Position numbers and translations under genes: made by a program
Source: Sphingobacterium pedocola
GTDB taxonomy: Bacteria > Bacteroidota > Bacteroidia > Sphingobacteriales > Sphingobacteriaceae
Direction: 5' to 3'
DNA length: 64,000 nucleotides
Assembly: GCF_015209965.1 (NCBI RefSeq)
Contig: NZ_MU158690.1
Coordinates: 496,854 to 560,853 of the forward strand
The notes under the pieces: generated by a model
The model's input: the letters and a program-made list of their open reading frames with translations, nothing else
What the model was told of the DNA's origin: nothing
Database searches by the model: none
Shown here: piece after piece, positions 34,592-43,828 of the stretch
Layout: each line of letters begins with the position of its first letter
Numbering within the stretch: position 1 is the stretch's first letter

Positions 34592-35278
34592 TTAGCTTAC
34601 AAGTAGCTTATATCCTTTACCATGAACATTAACAATTTCTACATTAGGATCTTCTTTTAAGTATTTTCTTAGCTTACTCAAGAAAACATCCATACTTCTG
34701 CCGGTAAAATAATTATCATCATGCCATATTTTCACTAAAGCCTCTTCTCGTGTCAATACGTCGTTTTTCTTTAAACACAGAAGGCGTAATAATTCCGCTT
34801 CTTTTGTAGAAAGCTTTTGTTGTTGGCCTTTGTAAGTAACTACTTGGCTGGTATAGTCGAAGAAGTAATTTCCGATCTCAAATTTATCTGCTAATTCTTC
34901 TTCCTTATCTTTACTGACGCGTTTTAATAACGCTTGTATGCGTAGCAATAATTCTTCTACACGAAATGGTTTGGTGATGTAATCATCTCCTCCTAGTTCA
35001 AATGCTTGGGTTTTGTCCTCCATCATACCCTTCGCCGTAGCAAATATTATTGGTATAGTTTGGTCCATCTTACGTACCTCCTTTCCTAGCGAAAATCCGT
35101 CTTTCTTAGGCATCATCACATCAAAAATACAGAGATCAAAACGTTCTTTTCGGAATTGTTCCAAAGCTTGATCCCCATCTTGACACAATACAACATCATA
35201 TTTGCCTTTAAGCTCTAGATAGTCTTTTAATAATTCACCTAGATTTGGATCGTCTTCCGCTAATAATATCTTTTGCAT
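34592..35278 (-). CDS. OmpR/PhoB-family response regulator (RprY-like)
   Basis: The 228-residue protein has a receiver domain (residues 1-120) with the acidic pair EDD at 7-9, the phosphorylation Asp in CIFDVMMPKKDG (about 53) and the Lys in KPF (about 104). A winged-helix DNA-binding domain follows (about 132-226, with LSTKEAELLRLL and GRSMDVFLSKLRKYL). It is encoded 29 bases after its histidine kinase in the same operon. The pair resembles RprX-RprY of Bacteroides, but the signal and the regulated genes are not known from the sequence. Confidence 0.93.
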   Translation of the reverse strand: MQKILLAEDDPNLGELLKDYLELKGKYDVVLCQDGDQALEQFRKERFDLCIFDVMMPKKDGFSLGKEVRKMDQTIPIIFATAKGMMEDKTQAFELGGDDYITKPFRVEELLLRIQALLKRVSKDKEEELADKFEIGNYFFDYTSQVVTYKGQQQKLSTKEAELLRLLCLKKNDVLTREEALVKIWHDDNYFTGRSMDVFLSKLRKYLKEDPNVEIVNVHGKGYKLLVS

Positions 35279-35307
35279 AACAATTGTTTTTAAGTTTGTA
35301 ACCTCTA

Positions 35308-37161
35308 TTAATTGGATTTCAGCGGAAGGGTGACCTCGAATTGTGTTCCCTTATCTTTCTCGCTTTTCACCTCTATACGCCCGTCTAATCGCTTGATAAT
35401 GTCATTCACATAACTCAGACCTAATCCAAATCCTTTGACATTGTGGATGTTACCAGTTGGTATTCTATAGAATTGATCAAATATTTTTTCTTGTTGTTCT
35501 TTGGTCATTCCCATGCCTTTATCTGCCACTGTGAATATAATGTTACCCTTTGAGTTATACGTTTTTACCGTTATCTCAGGAGCATCAAGGCTATATTTTA
35601 TCGCATTGTCAACTAAGTTAAACATTACATTAGAAAGATGCAATTCATCACCAATTACCGTGTCTTTTTCGGCAGATAAATCGATGTTTATTCTGCCGTT
35701 TGCTTTTTGAAGTTGCAATTGCATACTGTCTAATACGCCTGACACCAAATCGTTTACTTCAACATCAACACGTTCTATTTTTAAATTCTCTTTTTCTAAA
35801 CGCGCAATATTTAATACCCGTTCAATATGTGATCCTAAGCGGACATTCTCATCATAGATGATGTTGGCCAATCTGTTCACTCGTTTTTCATCGGATGAGA
35901 TTTCGGGGTCGCGCAAGGATTCGCTAGCGATCATTATTGTAGCGACTGGGGTCTTGAATTCATGCGTCATATTATTGATGAAATCGGTTTTCATCTCTGA
36001 AATCTTCTTTTGTTTGAAGATAATGCTTAATGTATACACAAAACATCCTATCAACAATGCAAATAAAGCCAATGTAGGCAAAATGAGGTAACTCATGTTG
36101 TCAGCTATAATAGACTTTTTATTCGGAAAATATACCGATAAGAGCCCCGGCGTTTGATTATTTGCATCTCCTTGGAAGAGAGGTGTGCTGTAGCGAGTGA
36201 TCTTTTCTGACGAATTGAAATTGGCAGCAGTCTGGATGTTAAAGATTAGATTATTATTGTGTCTATCACGAATTTCGATATTGAACGGTGTATGGATATC
36301 GCGGCGATTCAGTTCGTCTTTGATCAGCCGTTGCACAGAAGTAATGTTAATACGTTCCCGAAGTGGTTTTTTTGCCAATTCCATGGCGATAGCTACTTGT
36401 TCTACCAACTCCGGATTCTTTCCGCCTAAGATAGCCACCGAATCTTCTAAGCTAAATGCGCTTTCGAGTTTCCGTAGATTTAGTTCTTTTAGTTTTCGCT
36501 CATAATTATAGAGCTCGAAAGCGATTTTGTCGCTGGATTTGGGAGGGAGTACGATCGTATAGAGCTTTGCTTTTCCTGTGGTACCGTCTATGATGGGTAT
36601 CCCGTATCGGACACTGTCGTCTTTTGCAGCAATAATTGGCACGTTTACCGTTGCTACGATGCTCACATCATTGTTAATAAAATTTCCATCTCGACTAGGC
36701 CCTTGGCTGATTTGGATATCCACATAGCGTTGATATGCTGGCCGTCGAATATACGTTTCGTAAAATGAATTTTCCAGTTCTACAGCGTTCCCGTACTCAT
36801 CTTTGAGTTCACGTTCTGCATCCCGGAATCGATTTTCGATTTCGATTTGCTTTTGCTGGAGGAGTTTTATTTTTTCTTGGACATCTAATTGTTCACTTAG
36901 AAGACGCTCCTTTTTTCGTTGTTTCTCTTGATCCTGCAAGTACTTTGTCTGGTTCATTTTTTGCTGTTCTCGGGTGAAAAGATAGATTTCTCTACGTTCT
37001 ATAAGACCAGAAACAGCATTTAATGAGGCCATTACTCCTTCATCAAATAATTTTGACTTCTGTTGGTATGTTTCTCGAATAAAATAATATTGCATAGCGA
37101 CGACACCTAATAAGGCGATCGACATTAACCATATTATTAATGCAATACTTCTTTTTTTCAT
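35308..37161 (-). CDS. sensor histidine kinase (RprX-like)
   Basis: The protein has 617 residues from the ATG at 37161; an upstream in-frame start would add 20 residues ahead of the membrane segment and is less likely. It has a membrane helix at about 7-27, a charged coiled-coil region (about 45-130) and an extracytoplasmic sensor region. A second helix (ILPTLALFALLIGCFVYTLSII) precedes the HisKA dimer with NNMTHEFKTPVAT, and the ATPase motifs NLVDNAIKYS, DKGMGM and GFGLGLSYV follow. It phosphorylates the regulator encoded next to it. The coiled coil outside the membrane may sense envelope state. Confidence 0.9.
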   Translation of the reverse strand: MKKRSIALIIWLMSIALLGVVAMQYYFIRETYQQKSKLFDEGVMASLNAVSGLIERREIYLFTREQQKMNQTKYLQDQEKQRKKERLLSEQLDVQEKIKLLQQKQIEIENRFRDAERELKDEYGNAVELENSFYETYIRRPAYQRYVDIQISQGPSRDGNFINNDVSIVATVNVPIIAAKDDSVRYGIPIIDGTTGKAKLYTIVLPPKSSDKIAFELYNYERKLKELNLRKLESAFSLEDSVAILGGKNPELVEQVAIAMELAKKPLRERINITSVQRLIKDELNRRDIHTPFNIEIRDRHNNNLIFNIQTAANFNSSEKITRYSTPLFQGDANNQTPGLLSVYFPNKKSIIADNMSYLILPTLALFALLIGCFVYTLSIIFKQKKISEMKTDFINNMTHEFKTPVATIMIASESLRDPEISSDEKRVNRLANIIYDENVRLGSHIERVLNIARLEKENLKIERVDVEVNDLVSGVLDSMQLQLQKANGRINIDLSAEKDTVIGDELHLSNVMFNLVDNAIKYSLDAPEITVKTYNSKGNIIFTVADKGMGMTKEQQEKIFDQFYRIPTGNIHNVKGFGLGLSYVNDIIKRLDGRIEVKSEKDKGTQFEVTLPLKSN

Positions 37162-37548
37162 TTGGAATACAATTTTCCTTTCAATGGTAATGAAGCTAAA
37201 TCTCCAAGGCAAGTATCGCAAAGATGTTCTTATCTGTTAGTATGCGATACGCCATGACGGCTTCAATGTACTAAAAAATATTAAATGCATTTGCGAACCC
37301 GGCTTTCATTTCGTACAAAAATAGTAATGAAAATAGCCGTTTATGCGCATTTAACACTATTTAACAGCTTATTTTATAGTTGATTAAGTTTTTGAGTACT
37401 TTAATCATAAAACTCTTGTATGATTCTTCATAGGATATATGGGAATAGTTATATAAAAAAAGCACCTTTGAATTGTTGCTAATTCTGAAAATAGAAAAAG
37501 CGGAATGCCATGTGGTATCCCGCTTTTCCCGTTATATAGTATCAGTTT
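37162..37548. other. intergenic region between the histidine kinase and pyruvate kinase
   Basis: About 390 AT-rich bases. They hold the pyruvate kinase terminator at the left end (37496-37527 lies nearest pyk) and, toward 37250-37450, the presumed promoter of the two-component operon. I see no gene, tRNA or repeat here. Confidence 0.5.
37496..37527 (-). terminator. terminator of pyruvate kinase
   Basis: A 15-base-pair stem with two mismatches (37496-37510 with 37513-37527) is followed on the minus strand by CTTTTTCTATTTTC. It begins 22 bases after the pyk stop. Confidence 0.8.
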
Positions 37549-38979
37549 TTATTTTAATTCGGATACACGAATCGTGTTTGTTCTTCCTTTTTCGTGTAGT
37601 GGCGTAGAGGAGGTATTAATTACGATTTGACCGGGGTCTACCAATTGGTACTCTCTAAGTAAGCCATTTACGTCTTGAATGGTGCCGTCCGTACTTTCGT
37701 ATCTTTCATAAATAAATGTATTAACACCCCAGACTAAACTTAATAGGCGTAATAAGGTTTTGTTTCCCGTGAAAACATATATATTAGCATCTGGGCGGTA
37801 ACTGGCAATTTCCATTGCTGTATAGCCAGATGTTGTCATAACAGCAATTGCAGAGGCCTTTGTTTTTTCGGCTAAGAAAATTGAAGAGCTACAGATTGCA
37901 TCTGGAATTTTAGTGATATCGATATAGGTGTCTTCCTTGGAGCTGTAATAGGGATAAGAAGTAGATTCTACATGGGTAATTATTTTAGCCATTGTCTCAA
38001 TTACCATCTCAGGAAATTCACCCACTGAAGTTTCTCCGCTCAACATCACAGCATCGGCGCCGTCTAAAACAGAATTCGCGACATCGTTTACTTCTGCACG
38101 GGTAGGACGTGGTGTTGTAATCATGCTTTCCAACATCTGTGTTGCGATGATTACCGGTTTTGATAAATCGCGACATTTTTGAACAATGATCTTTTGAAGA
38201 CCTGGAACTTCTTCCATCGGCAATTCAACACCTAGATCACCGCGGGCTACCATGATTGCGTCTGTAGCTTCGATAATGGCGTCGATATTTTCAATGGCTT
38301 CTGGCTTTTCGATTTTAGCAATTATTTTCGCATGGCTTCCTTTCGCAGCGATGATTGCTTTACCTTGTTTGATGTCTTCAGCAGAACGTACAAACGACAT
38401 TGCAATCCAATCTGCTCCGTGATCCAAGGCAAAGTTAAGATTGTCCAAATCTTCTTCGGTCAACGAGGGGATAGAAACCTTTGTATTTGGTAAATTTACA
38501 CCCTTTCTTGAAGTCAAGACACCACCATGAACCACTTCACAATTTACTGTATCCAAGTGGTTGGTGTTGATGACACGTAATTGAAGCTTTCCATCATCCA
38601 ATAATATGATTTCGTCTTCCTTTACATCGTTAGGGAAATTTTCGTAGGTAATATATATGCGGTTTTCGTCGCCAATTAATTCATGTGTGGTAATCTCTAC
38701 GGTAGACCCATTGATCAATATGGCCCCGCCTTCTTTCATTTTTCCAATTCGAATTTTAGGACCTTGTAAATCTGCTAAAATGCCGACATTGAAAGGGTTT
38801 TCAGCGTTAATTTCATTGATCGTATTGATGACTTTTAGATGGTCCTCTTGACTGCCGTGAGAAAAGTTTAGACGGCACACGTCAACGCCTTTTGCGATCA
38901 TGCGTGTTAGCACTTCCTTATTGGAAGAGGCTGGGCCCAGAGTTGCTACTATTTTCGTTCGTTTTTGAATCTTCTTCAT
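37549..38979 (-). CDS. pyk: pyruvate kinase
   Basis: The 476-residue enzyme makes pyruvate and ATP from phosphoenolpyruvate in the last step of glycolysis. Landmarks are KIVATLGPASS near the start, the substrate site VCRLNFSHG, MVARGDLGVELP, and the signature stretch IIAKIEKPEAIENID; the C-terminal domain (about 340-476) is the allosteric part. Length agrees with family members. A 15-base palindrome at 39069-39083 upstream of its start may be an operator. The IPExxxVDY gene precedes it on the same strand, as in other Bacteroidota. Confidence 0.96.
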   Translation of the reverse strand: MKKIQKRTKIVATLGPASSNKEVLTRMIAKGVDVCRLNFSHGSQEDHLKVINTINEINAENPFNVGILADLQGPKIRIGKMKEGGAILINGSTVEITTHELIGDENRIYITYENFPNDVKEDEIILLDDGKLQLRVINTNHLDTVNCEVVHGGVLTSRKGVNLPNTKVSIPSLTEEDLDNLNFALDHGADWIAMSFVRSAEDIKQGKAIIAAKGSHAKIIAKIEKPEAIENIDAIIEATDAIMVARGDLGVELPMEEVPGLQKIIVQKCRDLSKPVIIATQMLESMITTPRPTRAEVNDVANSVLDGADAVMLSGETSVGEFPEMVIETMAKIITHVESTSYPYYSSKEDTYIDITKIPDAICSSSIFLAEKTKASAIAVMTTSGYTAMEIASYRPDANIYVFTGNKTLLRLLSLVWGVNTFIYERYESTDGTIQDVNGLLREYQLVDPGQIVINTSSTPLHEKGRTNTIRVSELK

Positions 38980-39068
38980 GTAAGTATTCTTTTGTTCTTC
39001 TTTAACTTTATTAAGTGTCTGAAATAATTTTCAGGAATCATTAATTAGGTTGATATTATAATTATTAT

Positions 39069-39083
39069 ACTACAATGTGTAGT
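39069..39083. repeat. palindrome upstream of pyruvate kinase
   Basis: ACTACAATGTGTAGT is a near-perfect 15-base palindrome 90 bases before the pyk ATG, in the spacer where its promoter must lie. An operator is possible; no factor can be named. Confidence 0.4.
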
Positions 39084-39106
39084 TTGTACACTTTGTAAAT
39101 AATTCG

Positions 39107-39706
39107 CTAAAATATTAGATTTTCTTTAGATTTCAATGTAATTGGGTCAATTTCTTTTACCAACAATATGTCTTTTACTTTTTTTAGGTTATCTATTAGC
39201 GTTTCTAAATCCTCTTCGTCGATGAAATGCTTTACGATTAAGAAATAGTCAAAATTAGCTGCTTCCGGTAACAAAAAACCGTTTTCAATACTTTTATTAT
39301 TCATAATATAAAACTCATATTCGAAAGAGTCGTTACAATATCTATACGTCGGAAAATGATGGATATTGTCTTTTTTATTCTTTGATTTTTCAAACACAAT
39401 GTGATAATCCAATTCTTCTTGGTTTTTATTTTTAAGATTATTATTGTGATCTAAGGGATCTTCTTTGCCGTAGATGAATTTAAGGCCAGTATGTTTGTTT
39501 ATGAAATGGCAAAGTCTATAGTCCCGAAGAGAAGAACTGATGCCAATTAAAATAAAATCCAGTTCAAGATCAAAATCAGTTTCTAATTTGAATGTTATTT
39601 TATTCAAGGTGTTAAGATATTGTTTATGTTTACGAAAATACAATTTATGAAAGAGTTTTATGTTGCCGATGTGTAATATTTGTATTAAATTAGAATATAT
39701 TTGCAA
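39107..39706 (-). CDS. IPExxxVDY family protein
   Basis: The family name comes from a conserved motif that appears here as LPEAANFDY (about residues 148-156). The rest, from LETDFDLELDFILIGISS onward, also fits. Members are confined to Bacteroidota, usually lie beside pyruvate kinase and have no known function. The 199-residue frame has about 35 extra N-terminal residues that look unconserved; family proteins are nearer 150-160 residues, so translation may begin at a TTG around 39609 or another non-ATG codon. The C-terminal part is acidic and helical. It is AT-rich like other weakly constrained genes. Confidence 0.7.
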   Translation of the reverse strand: MQIYSNLIQILHIGNIKLFHKLYFRKHKQYLNTLNKITFKLETDFDLELDFILIGISSSLRDYRLCHFINKHTGLKFIYGKEDPLDHNNNLKNKNQEELDYHIVFEKSKNKKDNIHHFPTYRYCNDSFEYEFYIMNNKSIENGFLLPEAANFDYFLIVKHFIDEEDLETLIDNLKKVKDILLVKEIDPITLKSKENLIF

Positions 39707-39810
39707 AAAGATAATTCTTTTACTAATATTGAAAGAGGTTTGTTAGAGCCGTTTAGGGCCGAAAAGCTGAAAATTATTGTTCTTTATTTTTCGCTAAGAA
39801 TCAAAAGAGT

Positions 39811-39841
39811 TTGATTTTTGGGGAAATTTATTTTTCTTTGC
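39811..39841 (+). promoter_or_regulatory. promoter of acpP-fabF-rnc
   Basis: TTTG (39811-39814), exactly 19 bases, then TTTCTTTG (39834-39841), one base off TAnnTTTG. The predicted start near 39848 gives a leader of about 26 bases before the acpP ATG. Confidence 0.6.
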
Positions 39842-39873
39842 ACAGATTTATTAAACAATTAAACTATAAAATC

Positions 39874-40110
39874 ATGTCAGATATCGCATCACGAGTAAAA
39901 GCAATTATCGTAGAAAAGTTAGGTGTAGATGAAAACGAAGTAACACCGGAAGCTTCTTTCACGAATGATTTAGGTGCAGACTCACTTGATACAGTTGAGT
40001 TGATCATGGAGTTCGAAAAAGAATTTAACGTTGCAATTCCTGATGACCAAGCTGAAAACATCAGTACTGTAGGTCAAGCTATTGCTTATTTAGAAAAGAA
40101 CGTTAACTAA
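39874..40110 (+). CDS. acpP: acyl carrier protein (housekeeping)
   Basis: A 78-residue acidic ACP with the phosphopantetheine Ser37 in [13 protein letters not shown]. It carries acyl chains in fatty acid synthesis. The start is the ATG at 39874 (MSDIASRVK); an open frame of 21 codons upstream is outside the normal family length and overlaps the promoter. The order acpP-fabF-rnc is the common one in Bacteroidota. It differs from the pigment-cluster ACP, which has DSI instead of DSL and is seven residues longer. Confidence 0.97.
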   Translation: MSDIASRVKAIIVEKLGVDENEVTPEASFTNDLGADSLDTVELIMEFEKEFNVAIPDDQAENISTVGQAIAYLEKNVN

Positions 40111-40137
40111 CTAATTTTATTAGGCCAAACATAATAG

Positions 40138-41391
40138 ATGGAGCTTAAAAGAGTAGTTGTAACAGGATTAGGCGCTCTTACACCATTGGGCAATACAGCT
40201 CCAGCATACTGGAATGGATTGCTTAATGGTGTAAGTGGTGCTGCTCCTATTACGCAATTTGATGCATCAAAGTTTAAAACACAATTCGCTTGTGAAGTAA
40301 AGGGTTTCGATCCTCATGAGTTTATGGATCGAAAAGAAGCACGTAAAGTGGATCCTTTTGTGCAATATGCTATCGCCTCAACTGATGAAGCAGTAATAGA
40401 TGCTAATTTGAAATTTGAGCAACTAGATACAAATCGCATAGGCGTCATTTGGGGATCGGGTATTGGCGGATTGAAGACATTTTACGATGAAGTATCTTCT
40501 TACGCCAAAGGAGACGGTACACCTCGTTTTAATCCATTTTTTATACCTAAAATGATTGTGGATATTGCTCCAGGTCATATTTCAATGCGTTATGGTTTGC
40601 GTGGTCCGAATTTTTCATGTGTATCCGCATGTGCATCTTCAACAAACGCCATGATTGATGCGTTTAATTATATTCGGACTGGTATGTCCGATATAATCAT
40701 CACAGGAGGTTCTGAGGCCATTATCAATGAAGCTGGAATAGGTGGATTCAATGCATTGCATGCGTTATCTACTCGGAACGATGATCCTGAGACTGCCTCG
40801 CGTCCTTTTGATAAAGATCGCGATGGGTTTGTTGCGGGGGAAGGATCGGGTACTATTATCTTAGAAAGTCTTGAGCATGCCCTGGCTAGGGGTGCGAAGA
40901 TCTATGCAGAGATAGTAGGAGGAGGTATGAGTGCCGATGCAAATCATATTACTGCACCGCACCCCGAAGGCTTGGGTGCAAAATTAGTAATGACTAATGC
41001 GCTGAGAGACGCTAATATGGAGGTGTCGGATATTGATTATATCAATGTACACGGTACGTCTACTCCACTGGGAGATATTAGCGAAACCAAAGCAATAAAA
41101 GAATTATTTGGTGAACATGCTTATAATCTGAACATTAGCTCGACTAAATCGATGACAGGTCACTTATTGGGAGCTGCCGGAGCTGTTGAAGCTATTGCAT
41201 CTATTTATGCTGTTCAAAATGATATAGTACCGCCCACTATTAACCATTTTACGGATGATCCAGAATTGGATAATAAGTTGAATTTCACGTTCAATACTCC
41301 TCAAAAACGGGTGGTTAATGCTGCTATGAGCAATACCTTTGGATTCGGAGGTCACAACGCTTCTGTTGTGATTAAAAAATACAAAGCTTAA
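40138..41391 (+). CDS. fabF: beta-ketoacyl-ACP synthase II
   Basis: The 417-residue enzyme elongates fatty acids on AcpP. The triad is Cys165 (SACASSTNA), His305 (NVHGTSTP) and His342 (TGHLLGAAG). Full length and all the standard strands, including RVVVTGLGALTPLGN at the start, identify FabF. It follows acpP by 27 bases. A nine-base-pair hairpin after its stop (41416) may limit read-through into rnc. Confidence 0.97.
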   Translation: MELKRVVVTGLGALTPLGNTAPAYWNGLLNGVSGAAPITQFDASKFKTQFACEVKGFDPHEFMDRKEARKVDPFVQYAIASTDEAVIDANLKFEQLDTNRIGVIWGSGIGGLKTFYDEVSSYAKGDGTPRFNPFFIPKMIVDIAPGHISMRYGLRGPNFSCVSACASSTNAMIDAFNYIRTGMSDIIITGGSEAIINEAGIGGFNALHALSTRNDDPETASRPFDKDRDGFVAGEGSGTIILESLEHALARGAKIYAEIVGGGMSADANHITAPHPEGLGAKLVMTNALRDANMEVSDIDYINVHGTSTPLGDISETKAIKELFGEHAYNLNISSTKSMTGHLLGAAGAVEAIASIYAVQNDIVPPTINHFTDDPELDNKLNFTFNTPQKRVVNAAMSNTFGFGGHNASVVIKKYKA

Positions 41392-41415
41392 CAGTGTGAT
41401 TGGGCTAAAGATTTT

Positions 41416-41446
41416 AATAGGTAGTGTATAGCTACCTATTTCTTCT
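41416..41446 (+). terminator. hairpin between fabF and rnc, probable terminator or attenuator
   Basis: AATAGGTAG (41416-41424) pairs perfectly with CTACCTATT (41432-41440), followed by TTCTTCTTA. The T tract is interrupted, so termination may be partial. Confidence 0.6.
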
Positions 41447-41458
41447 TATAGTAGAAAC

Positions 41459-42196
41459 ATGTCTTTAAGTATTTACAAGCTATATTTATCGCCTCAGAAA
41501 GCTTACATTAAGAAGCTTAAGAATTTACTTGGATTCGTTCCGGGTAATGTTAAGTTATATCAAATGGCTTTTCGACATAAATCCGTTGCGAAATTAATTA
41601 AAGAAGGTGTGAAAAATAGCAATGAGCGCCTAGAATTCCTGGGAGATGCAGTCTTAGGATCGGTGGTAGCCGAGTTGCTTTTTAAGCTTTATCCGTATAA
41701 AGATGAAGGTTTTTTGACGGAAATGCGTTCGAAAATCGTTTCAAGAGCCAATTTAAATCAGTTATCCCGAAAATTGGGGCTGAACGAATTGATTCAGTAC
41801 GATGCAAGAATGATAAGTTATCCTAATAAACAAGGTTCGTTATTAGGAGATGCATTTGAAGCTTTGATTGGTGCCGTATATTTAGATAAGGGTTATCAAT
41901 TTACACGGGAATTTTTATTGTCACGGATTATAAAACCCCATGTTGATATACACACATTAGAGAATACGGAGACAAATTTTAAAAGTCGTTTGATCGAATG
42001 GTGCCAACAGGAAGGTAAGGACGTGCAATTTGTGCAAACAGATAATCCGGAAGGGGAATCGTCCAAGATGTTTAGTATACAGGTGCAGGTAAATGGCGAA
42101 GTGTGTGGCTTAGGACGTGATTTCAACAAGAAGAGTGCGGAAAAGCTGGCAGCTGAACGCGCTTGTGAATTTTTGAAGATTATCGAATCGATATAG
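41459..42196 (+). CDS. rnc: ribonuclease III
   Basis: A 245-residue double-strand-specific RNase that processes rRNA and structured mRNA. The catalytic signature NERLEFLGDAVL (about residues 59-70) and the second acidic site GDAFEALIGAVYLD are present. A double-stranded RNA-binding domain follows from about 170 (NFKSRLIEWCQQEG to NKKSAEKLAAERACEFL). The N-terminal 25 residues before the fold are an extension common in this phylum. It is downstream of fabF as in most Bacteroidota. Confidence 0.96.
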   Translation: MSLSIYKLYLSPQKAYIKKLKNLLGFVPGNVKLYQMAFRHKSVAKLIKEGVKNSNERLEFLGDAVLGSVVAELLFKLYPYKDEGFLTEMRSKIVSRANLNQLSRKLGLNELIQYDARMISYPNKQGSLLGDAFEALIGAVYLDKGYQFTREFLLSRIIKPHVDIHTLENTETNFKSRLIEWCQQEGKDVQFVQTDNPEGESSKMFSIQVQVNGEVCGLGRDFNKKSAEKLAAERACEFLKIIESI

Positions 42197-42256
42197 TACT
42201 CCCTTTTTACTTTAATTCCTTTTTTCTTATTCGCTTTCTTATATTACCTTTGCGCT

Positions 42257-43639
42257 ATGGCAATAGTAAAACCCTCTTTGGCAAAAGGTACACGCGACTT
42301 TTCTCCCATTGAAATGGAGAAACGTAATCATATTTTTAATACACTGAAAGTTGTTTTTAAAAAATACGGGTATAATGAAATTCAAACTCCCTCTTTTGAA
42401 AACTTGTCTACGCTTACAGGAAAATATGGGGATGAAGGCGATAAATTGATTTTTAAAATATTGAATTCTGGAGATTATTTAGCGAAGGCCCCCTCCGAGT
42501 TATTAGTATCCAAATCCTCCAATAAACTCATTGTCCACCTTTCGGAAAAGGCGTTGCGTTATGATCTAACAGTGCCATTTGCACGTTATGTCGTGATGCA
42601 TCAGAATGATATTTCATTACCTTTTAAACGTTTTCAGATCCAGCCCGTGTGGCGAGCAGATCGTCCTCAGCGAGGTCGTTATCGAGAGTTTTATCAATGT
42701 GACGTGGATGTAGTGGGATCTGATAGCTTACTTAATGAGGCAGAGTTCATTTTAATCTATCAAGAGGCGTTAAAGGCTTTAGGACTTAAAGATTTTACCA
42801 TTAAAATCAATAATCGTAAAATATTAACGGGAATCGCGGAAGTGATAGGAAAAGCTGAACTTATTGTCGACATGACCGTGGCGATAGATAAGTTAGATAA
42901 AATTGGTTTGGAAGGTGTGAATAAGGAACTTTTGGAAAGAGGTTTTACGGAGGCTGATTTGAATGTGTTAAAGCCGATAATCCTGCTGGGCGGAACTAAT
43001 CATGAAAAGCTTCAGCAGCTAAAATCTATTTTATCTTCTTCTGAAAACGGACTAAAGGGAATTGCCGAGATTGAGGATGTATTCGAATATGTGAAGCAAT
43101 TCGAGCAATCCGAGGATGCGTTGAATGCGCTGGTCGAAGTGGATATTACTTTAGCGAGAGGATTGAACTATTATACGGGATGTATATTCGAGGTAAAAAC
43201 CAACGAGGTGGCGATGGGAAGTATTGGCGGCGGAGGCCGGTACGATGATTTAACAGGAATGTTTGGGCTGAAAGGCTTGACTGGAGTAGGAGTTTCTTTC
43301 GGGGCGGATCGTATTTATGACGTATTGGAAGAACTGGATCTATTTCCCAAAAAAACGATGGCAAGTACAAAATTATTGATTGTGAACTTTGACAAAGGCG
43401 CCGAATCCTTTACACTACCTTTACTTTTTAAGCTACGTCGAGAAAATATTGCAGCTGAACTTTATCCCACAGCTGTGAAATTGAAGAAGCAGATGAGCTA
43501 TGCCGATGCTAAGGCAATTCCGTATGTTTTGTTGGTAGGAGAAGAGGAGATTCGGTCTGGAAAGTTGACGCTGAAAGACATGGTTACCGGAAAACAAGAA
43601 TCCCTGGAAGAGGAAAAATTAATTGAGATACTCAGGTAA
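42257..43639 (+). CDS. hisS: histidyl-tRNA synthetase
   Basis: The 460-residue class II synthetase charges tRNA-His. Motif 2 ([23 protein letters not shown], about residues 129-151), the histidine-binding motif RGLNYYTG and motif 3 ([13 protein letters not shown]) are present, with an anticodon-binding domain at the C-terminus (about 368-460). A -7-like TACCTTTG lies only four bases before the ATG (42245-42252), so the messenger could be leaderless. An alternative is a promoter further upstream. No partner genes. Confidence 0.96.
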   Translation: MAIVKPSLAKGTRDFSPIEMEKRNHIFNTLKVVFKKYGYNEIQTPSFENLSTLTGKYGDEGDKLIFKILNSGDYLAKAPSELLVSKSSNKLIVHLSEKALRYDLTVPFARYVVMHQNDISLPFKRFQIQPVWRADRPQRGRYREFYQCDVDVVGSDSLLNEAEFILIYQEALKALGLKDFTIKINNRKILTGIAEVIGKAELIVDMTVAIDKLDKIGLEGVNKELLERGFTEADLNVLKPIILLGGTNHEKLQQLKSILSSSENGLKGIAEIEDVFEYVKQFEQSEDALNALVEVDITLARGLNYYTGCIFEVKTNEVAMGSIGGGGRYDDLTGMFGLKGLTGVGVSFGADRIYDVLEELDLFPKKTMASTKLLIVNFDKGAESFTLPLLFKLRRENIAAELYPTAVKLKKQMSYADAKAIPYVLLVGEEEIRSGKLTLKDMVTGKQESLEEEKLIEILR

Positions 43640-43748
43640 ATTCGAAGTCGAGCGAGAGATGTTCGTCTTTTTGTTATTTAAATAGTTATCCGTACGAAGA
43701 GATCTGTTATTTTGACATTAATAATAAAATGTAACAAAAATTAACCAA

Positions 43749-43773
43749 TAAGGATGTTAAAAGTATCCTTTTT
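43749..43773 (+). terminator. weak terminator in the hisS-pdhA spacer
   Basis: AAGGAT (43750-43755) pairs with ATCCTT (43765-43770), with T through 43773. The short stem makes it a moderate candidate. A TAGATTTG element at 43789-43796 downstream may be the -7 of pdhA. Confidence 0.45.
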
Positions 43774-43828
43774 GTCGTTATAAATTATTAGATTTGTAAT
43801 CAGTTTAGTAAGAAACAAAGACTATAAA

